The notes under the pieces: generated by a model
The model's input: the letters and a program-made list of their open reading frames with translations, nothing else
Database searches by the model: none
What the model was told of the DNA's origin: nothing
Program-made: the position numbers and the translations under genes
Origin: Micromonospora chalcea
GTDB lineage: Bacteria > Actinomycetota > Actinomycetes > Mycobacteriales > Micromonosporaceae
DNA length: 64,000 nucleotides
NCBI RefSeq assembly: GCF_002926165.1
Contig: NZ_MAGP01000001.1
Location: forward strand, 186,001-250,000
Direction of reading: 5' to 3'
Shown here: one piece after another, positions 16,680 through 26,224 of the stretch
Layout: every line of letters starts with the position of its first letter
How positions within the stretch are numbered: the first letter of the stretch is position 1

Positions 16680-18644
16680 ATGGCATCCGTATTCCATGTG
16701 GCGACAAGCGGTTCCGATCGCGCCGACGGCTGCGCCGAGCGGCCGTTCCGGACGATCAACCGGGCGGCCGGCGTCGCCCAGCCCGGTGACACGGTGGTGG
16801 TGCACGCGGGGGAGTACCGCGAGTGGGTGAAGCCACGCCACGGCGGTCTCAGCGACTCCCGCCGCATCACCTACGAGGCCGCGCCCGGCGAGCACGTGGT
16901 GATCAAGGGATCGGAGCGCGTCACCGGCTGGGAGCCGCTCGGCGGGACGGTGTGGCGGGCACGAGTCGACAACGCGCTGTTCGGCTCGTTCAATCCGTTC
17001 GCCGAGGAGGTGACAGGTGACTGGATCGTCCACCGCACCGGCACGCCACCCAAGCACCTCGGCGAGGTCTACCTGAACGGCCTGAGCTTCTTCGAGGTGG
17101 GGAGCCGCGCGGAGGTCGAGGACCCGCCCCGGCGTACCGAGGTCGTCGACGACTGGACCGGGGTGACCCGTCCGGTCGGCGATCCCGACCAGACCCGGCT
17201 CGTCTGGTACGCCGAGGTCGGTGAACAGACGACGATCTGGGCCAACTTCCAGGGCGCCGACCCGAACACGGAACTGGTCGAGATCAACGTACGCCGCAGC
17301 GTCTTCTACCCGGAACAGCCGCACCTGGACTACATCACCGTCCGTGGCTTCGAGTTGGCGCACGCGGCCAGCCCGTGGGCGCCACCGACCGCCGACCAGC
17401 CGGGCCTGATCGGACCCGGCTGGGCGAAGGGCTGGGTCATCGAGGACAACGTGATCCACGACGCCAAGTGCTCGGCGATCTCGATCGGGAAGGAGGGCTC
17501 CACCGGGCAGAACTTCTCCGCTCTGCGCGGCGACAAGCCGGGCTACCAGTACCAGCTGGAGTCGGTCTTCGCGGCCCGCCGGATCGGGTGGGACCGGGAG
17601 CACATCGGCTCGCACGTGATCCGCCGCAACACGATCTACGACTGCGGCCAGAACGCGATAGTGGGTCACCTCGGGTGTGCGTTCTCCACCATCGAGGACA
17701 ACCACATCCACCGCATCGGCGTCAAACGCGAGTTCTACGGGTACGAGATCGCCGGCATCAAGCTGCACGCCGCCATCGACGTGGTGATCCGGCACAACCG
17801 TATTCACGACTGCTCGCTCGGCACCTGGCTGGACTGGCAGGCGCAGGGCACCCGGGTCTCCCGCAACGTCTACCACGACAACTGCCGGGACCTCTTCGTC
17901 GAGGTCAGCCACGGCCCCTACCTGGTCGAACACAACATCTTCGGCTCACCCGCCGCGCTGGAGCTGTTCAGCCAGGGCGGTGCCTTCGTCAACAACCTGA
18001 TCTGCGGCACGGTGCGGCTGGAGCCGGTGCTGGACCGCGCCACCCCGTACCACCTGCCGCACAGCACGCAGGTCGCCGGGTACGCGGTGATCTACGGTGG
18101 GGACGACAGGTACGTGGGCAACCTCTTCCTGGGCGGCGATCCGGGCGCGGCCTACGCGGCGGGTGCGGAGGGTCGGGGGACGCCGCTGGGCGGCACCGCC
18201 GGATACGACGGCCATCCCGCGTCGTTCGCGGAGTACCTGGCCCGCCTGGACGAGCAGCCGCCCAGCGACCAGAAGAAGTACCTCGACGTGAAACAGCCGG
18301 TGTACGCCCGGGCGAACGCCTACGCCGCGGGCGCCCGGCCGTTCGCGGGCGAGCGTGAGCCATGGGTGCTGGGCGCCGCGACGGTGACGGTCGTCGCGGA
18401 GGGCGACGCGGTCTGGCTCGTCACCGATCTGCCCGAGACGTTCGACGAGGCCCGTGTCGGTGTGGTCACCGGCCGGGATCTGGAACGGGTCCGGTGCGCC
18501 GACGCGGATTTCGAGGAGGCGGACGGCAGCCCGGCCGTCATGGGCGTCGACCTGGTCGGGGAACCCCGGCAACCGGGACGCAACGGCGTCGTCGGCCCGA
18601 TCGCGGGCCTCGCGTCCGGGTCGCGCCGCACGCGCGTCCTCTGA
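16680..18644 (+). CDS. GH120 beta-xylosidase
   Basis: Right-handed beta-helix enzyme of 654 residues. From memory of the family, the sequence follows Thermoanaerobacterium saccharolyticum XylC closely over its whole length (AGDTVIVH-like start, WAPPTADQPGLIGP, IIEDNIIHDAKCSAIS-like helix repeats). The reported catalytic Asp382 and Glu405 of XylC correspond to Asp385 (TWLDWQAQG) and Glu408 (FVEVSHGPY), with the same 23-residue spacing. There is no signal peptide, so it acts on imported xylo-oligosaccharides. Start ATG at 16680 behind AAGGGA. Automated pipelines may call this only a beta-helix or DUF1565 protein. A strong hairpin follows the gene. Confidence 0.9.
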   Translation: MASVFHVATSGSDRADGCAERPFRTINRAAGVAQPGDTVVVHAGEYREWVKPRHGGLSDSRRITYEAAPGEHVVIKGSERVTGWEPLGGTVWRARVDNALFGSFNPFAEEVTGDWIVHRTGTPPKHLGEVYLNGLSFFEVGSRAEVEDPPRRTEVVDDWTGVTRPVGDPDQTRLVWYAEVGEQTTIWANFQGADPNTELVEINVRRSVFYPEQPHLDYITVRGFELAHAASPWAPPTADQPGLIGPGWAKGWVIEDNVIHDAKCSAISIGKEGSTGQNFSALRGDKPGYQYQLESVFAARRIGWDREHIGSHVIRRNTIYDCGQNAIVGHLGCAFSTIEDNHIHRIGVKREFYGYEIAGIKLHAAIDVVIRHNRIHDCSLGTWLDWQAQGTRVSRNVYHDNCRDLFVEVSHGPYLVEHNIFGSPAALELFSQGGAFVNNLICGTVRLEPVLDRATPYHLPHSTQVAGYAVIYGGDDRYVGNLFLGGDPGAAYAAGAEGRGTPLGGTAGYDGHPASFAEYLARLDEQPPSDQKKYLDVKQPVYARANAYAAGARPFAGEREPWVLGAATVTVVAEGDAVWLVTDLPETFDEARVGVVTGRDLERVRCADADFEEADGSPAVMGVDLVGEPRQPGRNGVVGPIAGLASGSRRTRVL

Positions 18645-18667
18645 CGGCGGACCCGCCCGTACGCGAA

Positions 18668-18703
18668 CGGAGACGGTGACGCCGGGCGGCGTCACCGTCT
18701 CCG
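18668..18703. terminator. Bidirectional terminator
   Basis: Perfect 16-bp arms CGGAGACGGTGACGCC / GGCGTCACCGTCTCCG with loop GGGC, between the convergent GH120 and phosphoketolase genes. It should stop transcription from both sides. Confidence 0.85.
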
Positions 18704-18709
18704 CCTGCC

Positions 18710-21112
18710 TCAGCCGCGCGCGGCCCAGTCGCCGAGGGCCCAGTCGCGCACCTCGGGCATGTCCTCCAGGTGCTCCACCACGTACGTCTCGTGGCGGTCG
18801 AGCTGGCTGCGGCACCACGCCTTGAGGTCGGCGGCGCCGCGCGGGAGGCGCTTGGCGTTGTTGATGGCGTCCATCACGAGGTGGTACCGCGACGCCTTGT
18901 TGCGCACCGTCATGTCGAACGGGGTGGTGGTCGTGCCCTGCTCGATGAAGCCACGCACGCGGAACCGGTCCGCGTCCGGGCGGCCGTGGACGAGCTGGTG
19001 GATCGCGCCGGGGTAGCCGTGGAAGGAGAAGATCACGTCGACGTCGTCGGTGAACAGCTCGGTGAACAGGGTCTCGCTCATGCCGTGCGGGTGGTCCTTG
19101 GGCCGGACCAGGGTCATCAGGTTGACCACGTTGACCACGCGGACCTTGAGCCCGGGCAGCCGCTCGCGCAGGATCTGCGCCGCCGCGACCGTCTCCATGG
19201 TGACGACGTCGCCGGCGCAGGCCAGGACGATGTCGGGATCGCTGGTGCCGTCGTCGGTGCCGGCCCACTCCCAGATCCCCGCGCCGCGGGCGCAGTGTTC
19301 GATCGCCTCGTCCATGGACAGGTACTGCAGCTGCGGCTGCTTGTCGATGACGATCAGGTTGATGTACGACCGTGACCGGAAGCAGTGGTCGGCCACCGAC
19401 AGCAGGGTGTTGGCGTCCGGCGGCAGGTAGACCCGGGCGACGTCGCCCCGCTGGGTGAGCACCACCTGGATCAGGCCCGGCCCCTGGTGGGAGAAGCCGT
19501 TGTGGTCGTTGCGCCACGCCGTCGAGGTGAGCAGCACGTTGAGGCTCGGCACCTTCGCCCGCCAGGGCAGGTGCTTGGCCTCCTGCAACCACTTGCCGTG
19601 CTGCACGGTCTGCGAGGCGCTGACCATCGCGAACGCCTCGTAGGTGGCGAACATGCCGTGCCGGCCGGTCAGGTTGTAGCCTTCCAGCCAGCCGTGGCAG
19701 TTGTGCTCGCTCAGCACCTCCATCACCCGGCCGTCGCGGCCGATCGCCACGTCCTCCGGTGTCACCCGCTCCATGAAGGCACGGTCGGAGACGTCGAAGA
19801 CGCTGCCGAGGCGGTTGCTGTTGGTCTCGTCCGGACAGAACAACCGGAACCGGTCGGCGTTGCGCGTGTAGATGTCGCGGATCATCTCGCCCAGCTTGCG
19901 CGTGGACTCGGCCCGCTGCTGCGCCGGCCGGGGCACCTCGATCGCGTACGACCGGAAGTCCGGCAGGTCCAGGTCCCGGGTCAGCAGTCCGCCGTTGGCG
20001 TGCGGGCTGGCGCTCATCCGCAGGTCGCCGTCGGGGGCCTGGTCCCGGATCAGCGCCACCGGCGCGCCGGTGGAATCGAACAGCTCCTCCGGACGGTACG
20101 ACCTGAGCCAGCGCTCGAGCAGCGCGAGGTGCTCCGGGTTGTCCTTGACGCCGGACAGCGGCACCTGGTGCGAGCGCCACGTGCCGGTGACCGGCGTCCC
20201 GTCGACGGTGTCCGGGCCGGTCCAGCCCTTCGGCGACCGCAGGACGATCAGCGGCCAGGTCGGGCGGGTGCCGTCCCAGGAACCGTCACGGGCGGCGGTC
20301 TGGATGTCGCGGATCCTCGTCCACGCGGCGGCGAGCGCGGCGGCGAAGCGGTGGTGCATGCCGGGCAGGTCGGAGCCCTCGACCTCGATGACGTCGTAGC
20401 CGTGGCCCCGCAGCAGGTGGCGTACCTCCTCGGGGTCCTTGCGCCCGAGTACGGTGGGACCGGAGATCTTGGCGTCGTTGAGGTGCAGGATCGGCAGGAC
20501 GGCGCCGTCGCGTTCGGGGTTGAGGAAGGACACGCCCTTCCAGGAGCCCTCGAGCGGCCCGGTCTCGGCCTCGCCGTCGCCCACCACCGCGATGGCCAGC
20601 AGGTCCGGGTTGTCCATCACCGCGCCGAACGCGTGGACCAGGACGTAGCCCAGCTCGCCACCCTCGTGGATGGAGCCCGGGGTGGTCACCGACACGTGCG
20701 ACGGGATGCCGCCCGGGCTGGAGAACTGCCGGAACAGGCGCAGCATCCCGGCCTCGTCCTGGCGGACGTCCGGGTAGATCTCGCTGTAGGTGCCCTCCAG
20801 ATAGCCGGCGGCCACCAGCGCCGGCCCGCCGTGGCCCGGGCCGGCCAGGTAGATCGCCTGCTGACCGGTGTGCCGGATCAGCCGGGAGACATGCGCGTAG
20901 ATCAGCGACAGGCCGGGGCTGGTTCCCCAGTGGCCGAGCAGGCGCGGCTTGATGTGCTCGGTCGACAGCGGCTCGCGCAGCAGCGGGTTGCCCTGCAGGT
21001 AGATCTGCCCGATGGTCAGGTAGTTGTTCGCCCGCCACCACGCGTCCAGACGGGCGAGTTCGGTGTCGTCGAGTTCGGCGAGCGTACGGATTTCGGATTC
21101 GACCGCGGTCAC
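18710..21112 (-). CDS. xfp: Phosphoketolase (xylulose-5-P / fructose-6-P)
   Basis: Thiamine-diphosphate enzyme of 800 residues that splits xylulose-5-phosphate with inorganic phosphate into acetyl-phosphate and glyceraldehyde-3-phosphate; many members also use fructose-6-phosphate. Family signatures are visible: ANNYLTIGQIYL and HIKPRLLGHWGTSPGLS near the N-terminus, AGPGHGGPALVA, the VVGDGEAETGPLEGSW cofactor motif and SFHGYPGAIHQLVHGR near the C-terminus. The GTG at 21112 is preferred because GGAAG lies just upstream; the ATG nine codons earlier is possible. It follows adhE by 60 bp on the same strand. In a region rich in xylan genes it could feed pentose phosphates directly to acetyl-phosphate. 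Confidence 0.96.
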   Translation of the reverse strand: MTAVESEIRTLAELDDTELARLDAWWRANNYLTIGQIYLQGNPLLREPLSTEHIKPRLLGHWGTSPGLSLIYAHVSRLIRHTGQQAIYLAGPGHGGPALVAAGYLEGTYSEIYPDVRQDEAGMLRLFRQFSSPGGIPSHVSVTTPGSIHEGGELGYVLVHAFGAVMDNPDLLAIAVVGDGEAETGPLEGSWKGVSFLNPERDGAVLPILHLNDAKISGPTVLGRKDPEEVRHLLRGHGYDVIEVEGSDLPGMHHRFAAALAAAWTRIRDIQTAARDGSWDGTRPTWPLIVLRSPKGWTGPDTVDGTPVTGTWRSHQVPLSGVKDNPEHLALLERWLRSYRPEELFDSTGAPVALIRDQAPDGDLRMSASPHANGGLLTRDLDLPDFRSYAIEVPRPAQQRAESTRKLGEMIRDIYTRNADRFRLFCPDETNSNRLGSVFDVSDRAFMERVTPEDVAIGRDGRVMEVLSEHNCHGWLEGYNLTGRHGMFATYEAFAMVSASQTVQHGKWLQEAKHLPWRAKVPSLNVLLTSTAWRNDHNGFSHQGPGLIQVVLTQRGDVARVYLPPDANTLLSVADHCFRSRSYINLIVIDKQPQLQYLSMDEAIEHCARGAGIWEWAGTDDGTSDPDIVLACAGDVVTMETVAAAQILRERLPGLKVRVVNVVNLMTLVRPKDHPHGMSETLFTELFTDDVDVIFSFHGYPGAIHQLVHGRPDADRFRVRGFIEQGTTTTPFDMTVRNKASRYHLVMDAINNAKRLPRGAADLKAWCRSQLDRHETYVVEHLEDMPEVRDWALGDWAARG

Positions 21113-21172
21113 CGTGCTTCCTTTCACTGATCTCGTCATGTCCGGACCCAGGTTAGGCCCAGCCGGGCTCGT

Positions 21173-23767
21173 TCACCGGGGGCCGCAGACCGCAAGCCGC
21201 GGGACCTTCGGCCCTCTCGATCCGTAGTACGCGGCGCGCATCAGTTCCTGCATGTCGCCGAGCATCGGCATCCGCGGATTGGCCGGCGCGCACTGGTCCT
21301 CGTACGCGTTCAGCGCCTGCTGCGGCAGCGCGGCGAGGAAGGCCCGCTCGTCCACCCCGACGGCCGCGAACGACGGCTCGATGCCGACCTCGTCGCGCAG
21401 GCGCTCGATCGCCGTGGCCAGGGCTTCGACCGCTTCGGCGTCGGTGGCCGCGGGCAGCCCGAGGGTACGGGCGATGTCGGCGAAGCGCTGCGGCGCCCGG
21501 TACGTCTCGTACCTGGGCCAGCCGGTGAGCTTGCTCGGCACGGTCCCGTTGTACCTGATGACGTGCGGGAGCAGGATCGCGTTGGTGCGCCCGTGTGCGA
21601 CGTGGAACGTGGCACCCAGGGTGTGCGACATGGCGTGCACGATGCCGAGGAAGGCGCTGCCGAACGCCATGCCGGCGATCGTGCCGGCGTTGTGCATCTT
21701 CTCGCGGGCCACCGGGTCCGCGGCGCCCTGGTGCACGGCCCGGGCGAGGTTGCCGAAGATGAGCCGGACGGCGTGCAGAGCCAGACCGTCGGTGAAGTCG
21801 TTGGCGTAGACCGACACGTACGACTCGATGGCGTGGGTGAGCGCGTCGAAGCCGCTGTCCGCGGTGACCACCGCCGGCAGGTCGGCGGCCAGGACCGGGT
21901 CGACGATCGCCACGCTCGGGGTGAGCGCGTAGTCGGCGAGCGGGTACTTCTTGCCGGAATCGGTGTCGGTGATGACCGCGAACGGGGTGACCTCGGCTCC
22001 GGTGCCGGAGGTGGTCGGAACGCAGACGAGCTGGGCCAGCGCGCCGAGGGTGGGGAACTTGAAGGCGCGTTTGCGGATGTCGAAGAACTTTTCCCGCAGA
22101 TCGGCGAAGACCACCTCGGGGTGCTCGTAGCGCAGCCACATCACCTTGGCGGCGTCCATCGCCGAACCGCCCCCGAGCGCGACGATGGTGTCCGGCCGGA
22201 ACGAGCGCATCAACTCGGCGCCCCGGTCGACCGTTTGTACGCTGGGCTCCGGCTCGACGTCGTCGATGATCTGCAGGGCGACCTGCTCGCGGCGGCGGTG
22301 CAGCACGGACAGCACGCGGTCCACGTACCCCAGTCTGGTCATGGTGTGGTCGGTCACCACGGTGACCCGGCGGACGCCGGGCATGTCGGCGAGGTAGCGG
22401 ATCGCGTTCGGCTCGAAGTAGATCTTCGGCGGCACCTTGAACCACTGCAGGTTGTTCGTCCGCCGGGCCACCCGCTTGATGTTGATGAGGTCGACCGCTG
22501 TGACGTTGTGCGACACCGAGTTGTGGCCGTAGCTTCCGCAGCCCAGCGTCAGCGACGGCAGGAAGGCGTTGTACATGTCGCCGATGCCGCCCTGCGAGGC
22601 CGGCGCGTTCCAGATGATCCGGACGGCCTTGACCCGGCGGCCGTACGCCTCGGCCAGGTCGGCGTCGCGCGTGTGGATGACGGCGCTGTGCCCCAGGCCG
22701 TCGAACTCGACCATCTGCTCGGCGTACTCGAATCCCTGGTCGTGGCCGGTGGCGGGCAGCAGGGCGAGCACCGGGCAGAGCTTCTCCCGGGTCAGCGGCT
22801 CGGCCGGGCCGACCCGGTCGACCGGAACCAGGATGACCGAGGTGTCCGGGTCGACCGGGAATCCGGCGTGTTCGGCGATCCAGGTCACCGGCTGCCCGAC
22901 CACGTCCGGGTTGAGCTTCCCGGAGCCGAAGAGCAGCTTCTCCAGCAGCGACTTCTCCTCCGGCGTCGCGATGTGGGCGTGCAGTCGCCGGAACTCGGCG
23001 AGGGCGGCCGGCCGGATCGCGTCGTCGATGATGACGGCCTGCTCGGAGGCGCAGATCATGCCGTTGTCGAACGCCTTGGACAGCACCACGTCGTTCACCG
23101 CGCGGGCCACGTCGGCCGACGCCTCCAGGTACGCGGGGACGTTCCCGGCGCCGACGCCCAGCGCCGGTTTGCCGGTGGAGTAGGCGGCCCGGACCATGGC
23201 GTTGCCGCCTGTCGCCAGGACCACCGAGACGTCGGGATGGCGCATCAGTTCGTTCGTCGCGGCCACCGACGGCTCGTCGATCCACTGGATGCAGTGCTCC
23301 GGCGCACCGGCGGCGACGGCGGCGTCGCGGACCGTGCGGGCCGCTTCCTGGCTGCACCGTTGCGCCGCCGGGTGGAAGGCGAAGATGACCGGGTTGCGGG
23401 TCTTGAGGGCCAGCAGCGCCTTGAAGATGGTGGTCGAGGTCGGGTTCGTCACGGGCGTCACCGCGGCCACCACGCCGACCGGCTCGGCGATCTGGGTGAT
23501 GCCCGTGATGTCGTCCTGAGCGATCACCCCGACCGTGCGGACGTCGGCCATGTGGTTGGTGACGTGTTCGCAGGCGAAGATGTTCTTCACCGCCTTGTCC
23601 TCGAACACGCCGCGACCGGTCTCCTCGACCGCGAGCATCGCGAGTTCGGCGTGCCGGCCGAGCGCCGCCACCGACGCCTTCTTCACGATCCCGTCGATCT
23701 GTTCCTGGCCGTAGGAGTCGTAGGCGGCCAACGCCGTGAGACCGTTCTCCACCAGGGTTCCGATCAT
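21173..23767 (-). CDS. adhE: Bifunctional acetaldehyde-CoA / alcohol dehydrogenase AdhE
   Basis: Fusion of an acetylating aldehyde dehydrogenase (about residues 1-440; catalytic Cys239 in GMICASEQ) and an iron-dependent alcohol dehydrogenase (about 450-864; metal ligands within TADSGFDALTHAIES and GIVHAMSHTLGATFHVAHG). It reduces acetyl-CoA through acetaldehyde to ethanol with two NADH, and the family forms spirosome filaments. Start chosen at ATG 23767 because GGAGGGCGG lies directly before it; a second ATG five codons upstream is less likely. It reads into phosphoketolase, and the two together would give a heterofermentative branch. It lies 56 bp after the ssuB-like gene on the same strand. 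Full-length AdhE is typical of fermentative bacteria and notable in an actinomycete. Confidence 0.95.
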   Translation of the reverse strand: MIGTLVENGLTALAAYDSYGQEQIDGIVKKASVAALGRHAELAMLAVEETGRGVFEDKAVKNIFACEHVTNHMADVRTVGVIAQDDITGITQIAEPVGVVAAVTPVTNPTSTTIFKALLALKTRNPVIFAFHPAAQRCSQEAARTVRDAAVAAGAPEHCIQWIDEPSVAATNELMRHPDVSVVLATGGNAMVRAAYSTGKPALGVGAGNVPAYLEASADVARAVNDVVLSKAFDNGMICASEQAVIIDDAIRPAALAEFRRLHAHIATPEEKSLLEKLLFGSGKLNPDVVGQPVTWIAEHAGFPVDPDTSVILVPVDRVGPAEPLTREKLCPVLALLPATGHDQGFEYAEQMVEFDGLGHSAVIHTRDADLAEAYGRRVKAVRIIWNAPASQGGIGDMYNAFLPSLTLGCGSYGHNSVSHNVTAVDLINIKRVARRTNNLQWFKVPPKIYFEPNAIRYLADMPGVRRVTVVTDHTMTRLGYVDRVLSVLHRRREQVALQIIDDVEPEPSVQTVDRGAELMRSFRPDTIVALGGGSAMDAAKVMWLRYEHPEVVFADLREKFFDIRKRAFKFPTLGALAQLVCVPTTSGTGAEVTPFAVITDTDSGKKYPLADYALTPSVAIVDPVLAADLPAVVTADSGFDALTHAIESYVSVYANDFTDGLALHAVRLIFGNLARAVHQGAADPVAREKMHNAGTIAGMAFGSAFLGIVHAMSHTLGATFHVAHGRTNAILLPHVIRYNGTVPSKLTGWPRYETYRAPQRFADIARTLGLPAATDAEAVEALATAIERLRDEVGIEPSFAAVGVDERAFLAALPQQALNAYEDQCAPANPRMPMLGDMQELMRAAYYGSRGPKVPRLAVCGPR

Positions 23768-23823
23768 GCTTCCGCCCTCCATCGGTCGTCACCCCGAACA
23801 TAGATCCGCGGTGATCGATGCGA

Positions 23824-24642
23824 CTATGGCCGGTGGGCCCGCGAGGACGGGACCACCGGCCCGCGCTTGGCCCGCTGGATCTGCTCGTAGACGTGGGTCC
23901 GCAGTTCGGTGAACCGGGGCAGGGCCCGGGTGGTGAGCTGATCGCGTTCCGCCGGGAGGTCGATCACCAGGTCCTCCTGCACCCGGGTCGGTGAGTTCGA
24001 CAGGACGAGCACGCGCTGGCCCAGGTAGACGGACTCGTCGATGTCGTGCGTCACGAAGACGGTGGAGATCCCCCGGGTCAGGTGCAGTTCGCGGACGAGG
24101 TCCTCCAGGTCCGCGCGGGTCTGCGCGTCCACCGCGGCGAACGGCTCGTCCATGATCAGCACGTCCGGCTGGTACGCGATGGCGCGGGCGATCGCCACCC
24201 GTTGCTGCATTCCGCCGGAGAGCTGCCACGGGTGGCTGCGCGCCGACTGCGGCAGCCCGACCGCGTCGAGGGCGTCGGCGACCAGCCGGGCGCGTTCGGC
24301 GCGGGAGAGCTTCTTGTGGCGGAGCGGAAGCTCCACGTTGCCGCGGACGGTCAGCCACGGGTAGAGGCTGCGGCCGTACTCCTGGAAGACCACGGCCATC
24401 GCCGGGCTCGGCCCGGTCACCGGCGAGCCCTCCATCTCGACCAGGCCGCTGGTGGGCCGCAGCAGTCCGGCGAGGCATTTCAGGAGCGTGGTCTTGCCGC
24501 AGCCGGAGGGACCGACGACGCACAGCAGCTCACCGGGATCCATGGTGAAGCTGAGATCCCCGATCGCCTCGACCTCGCCCCGGCCGGAGGCGTAGACCTT
24601 CCGCAGGTGCTCGACCCGCAACAGGGGGGTCCCGTCAGGCAC
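23824..24642 (-). CDS. ABC importer ATPase, SsuB/TauB type
   Basis: ATP-binding subunit of 272 residues with Walker A (GPSGCGKTT), Q-loop (VFQEYGRSLYPWL), signature LSGGMQQR, Walker B (VLIMDEPFAAVD) and switch His (FVTHDIDE). These wordings are typical of nitrate/sulfonate/taurine/pyrimidine-precursor importers. GTG start at 24642 behind GGAGATC, overlapping the permease stop by 8 bp. It is the last gene of a four-gene importer operon (binding protein, permease, permease, ATPase). The substrate is unknown. Confidence 0.92.
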   Translation of the reverse strand: MPDGTPLLRVEHLRKVYASGRGEVEAIGDLSFTMDPGELLCVVGPSGCGKTTLLKCLAGLLRPTSGLVEMEGSPVTGPSPAMAVVFQEYGRSLYPWLTVRGNVELPLRHKKLSRAERARLVADALDAVGLPQSARSHPWQLSGGMQQRVAIARAIAYQPDVLIMDEPFAAVDAQTRADLEDLVRELHLTRGISTVFVTHDIDESVYLGQRVLVLSNSPTRVQEDLVIDLPAERDQLTTRALPRFTELRTHVYEQIQRAKRGPVVPSSRAHRP

Positions 24643-25450
24643 GGGTGATCTCCTTCATTCCGTGGTACCAGCGCAGGACGCGGCGTTCGACGACACCGAA
24701 GGCCACGGCGAGGAAGACGCCGATGAGGCCGAGCAGGAGGATGCCGCTCCACATCTCGGCGATGAGGTAGTTCCGCTGGAAGTAGGCGATCCGGTAGCCG
24801 AGGCCCGCCGACGACGCGAACATCTCCGAGATGACCATGAGGATCAGGGCCACCGAGAGCGCCTGCCGTACGCCGGTCATGATGCGCGGACTCGCCGCCG
24901 GGAGGATCAGCAGCCACAGCCGGTCCCACCGCGAGATCCGGAACGAGCGCGCGGTCTCCAGCATCACGCTGTCGGTCGACCGGACGCCTTCGATCGTGTT
25001 CAGCAGGATCGGCCAGATCGCGCCGGAGGTGATGACGACGACCTTCATGGTGTCGGTGATGCCGAGCAGGAGCATCGCGACCGGGATCAGCACCGGCGGC
25101 GGAATCGCGCGGAAGAACTCCAGCAGCGGCTCGAGCATCTCGCGTAGCGGGCGGAGCCGGCCGATGACGACGCCGGCGGCGACGCCGAGCAGGATCGACG
25201 CGAACAGGCCGATCAGGAGCCGGTACACGCTCGGCAGGACGTCCTCGACGAACGCCGGGCCGATCCAGGTCTGCCGGAACGCGTCGAGGAGCGTGCCGGG
25301 GCCGACGAGGAACCGGCTCGTCGACCGGGTGGACCAGACCGCCCAGAGGCCCACGGCCAGGACCGGAAGGCCGACCGCGAACAGGAGGTTCTCGGCGACC
25401 CTGACGCCCAGGTCACGAGGGCGGGCCTTTGTCGCGCCGACGGCGGTCAT
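24635..25450 (-). CDS. ABC importer permease, SsuC type
   Basis: Membrane subunit of 271 residues with about six helices and an EAA-like loop (LETARSFRISRWDRL), typical of SsuC/TauC permeases. The ATG at 25450 overlaps the stop of the previous permease (ATGA). Two non-identical permease genes sit in tandem, so the transporter is probably a heterodimer. Confidence 0.9.
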   Translation of the reverse strand: MTAVGATKARPRDLGVRVAENLLFAVGLPVLAVGLWAVWSTRSTSRFLVGPGTLLDAFRQTWIGPAFVEDVLPSVYRLLIGLFASILLGVAAGVVIGRLRPLREMLEPLLEFFRAIPPPVLIPVAMLLLGITDTMKVVVITSGAIWPILLNTIEGVRSTDSVMLETARSFRISRWDRLWLLILPAASPRIMTGVRQALSVALILMVISEMFASSAGLGYRIAYFQRNYLIAEMWSGILLLGLIGVFLAVAFGVVERRVLRWYHGMKEITRA

Positions 25451-26217
25451 CGGGCCGCCTCGTCCGCGAGCACCGACTGGTGCCAGGCCAGCGAGCGGCG
25501 TTCGACGAAGCGGAACACGACGTTCACCAGCAGGCCGAGCATCCCGGTGACCACGACGAGGCCGTACAGGCCGACGGCGTCACCGGCGGAGCGGGACAGC
25601 TCGATCATCCGACCGAGGCCGGGGTTGCCGATCACCATCTCGGCGGTGACGTGCAGGATGAGCGCGACCGCCGCGCCGAGGCGCAGGCCGGTCATCAGGT
25701 ACGGCAGAGCGGTCGGCAGGATGAGGTAGCGCAGCCGCTCGGCGCGGGTGAGGCCGAAACTCCGCGCGGTGTCCCGGGCGACGCTGTCGACGTCGGCGAC
25801 GCCGTAGATCACCTGCACGAACACCTGCCAGAACGCCGCGTAGACGATGATGACGAGCGCGGCGCGCATCTGCAGGCCGAACATCAGCACGGCCAGCGGG
25901 ATCAGCGCGACCGACGGCACCGGTCGCAGGAACTCGACTGTCGTGTGGGTCGCGCGACGCAGGAACGGCACCATCCCGACCACGGTGCCCAGCGCGACCG
26001 CCGCGAGCGTCGCCACCGTCAGACCGATCGCCCACGACGTCATGGTGAGCCGGACCCGACGCCAGAACGCCAGGTCGCGGACCTCCTGGGCCAGCCGTCC
26101 GAACACGTCGGTGGGGTACGGCAGGTAGTCCGGGTCGACCAGCCCCAGCGCCGGGATCAGTTGCCAGACGACGAGGAACCCCAGCAGGCCGACGGCGCCC
26201 AGCAGGATCTTGCGCAT
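25447..26217 (-). CDS. ABC importer permease, SsuC type
   Basis: Second SsuC-like permease, 256 residues, with the loop RDTARSFGLTRAERLRYL and helices throughout. It lies 7 bp after the binding-protein gene and overlaps the next permease. Together with its paralogue it forms the membrane channel of the importer. The ligand class cannot be read from the permease. Confidence 0.9.
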   Translation of the reverse strand: MRKILLGAVGLLGFLVVWQLIPALGLVDPDYLPYPTDVFGRLAQEVRDLAFWRRVRLTMTSWAIGLTVATLAAVALGTVVGMVPFLRRATHTTVEFLRPVPSVALIPLAVLMFGLQMRAALVIIVYAAFWQVFVQVIYGVADVDSVARDTARSFGLTRAERLRYLILPTALPYLMTGLRLGAAVALILHVTAEMVIGNPGLGRMIELSRSAGDAVGLYGLVVVTGMLGLLVNVVFRFVERRSLAWHQSVLADEAAR

Positions 26218-26224
26218 CGGCCGG

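Noticed and set aside
14592..17933. Open frame of more than 1,100 codons on the minus strand
   Set aside because: It is antisense to the CocE-type and GH120 genes, whose catalytic residues are intact; the translation has no recognisable domain.
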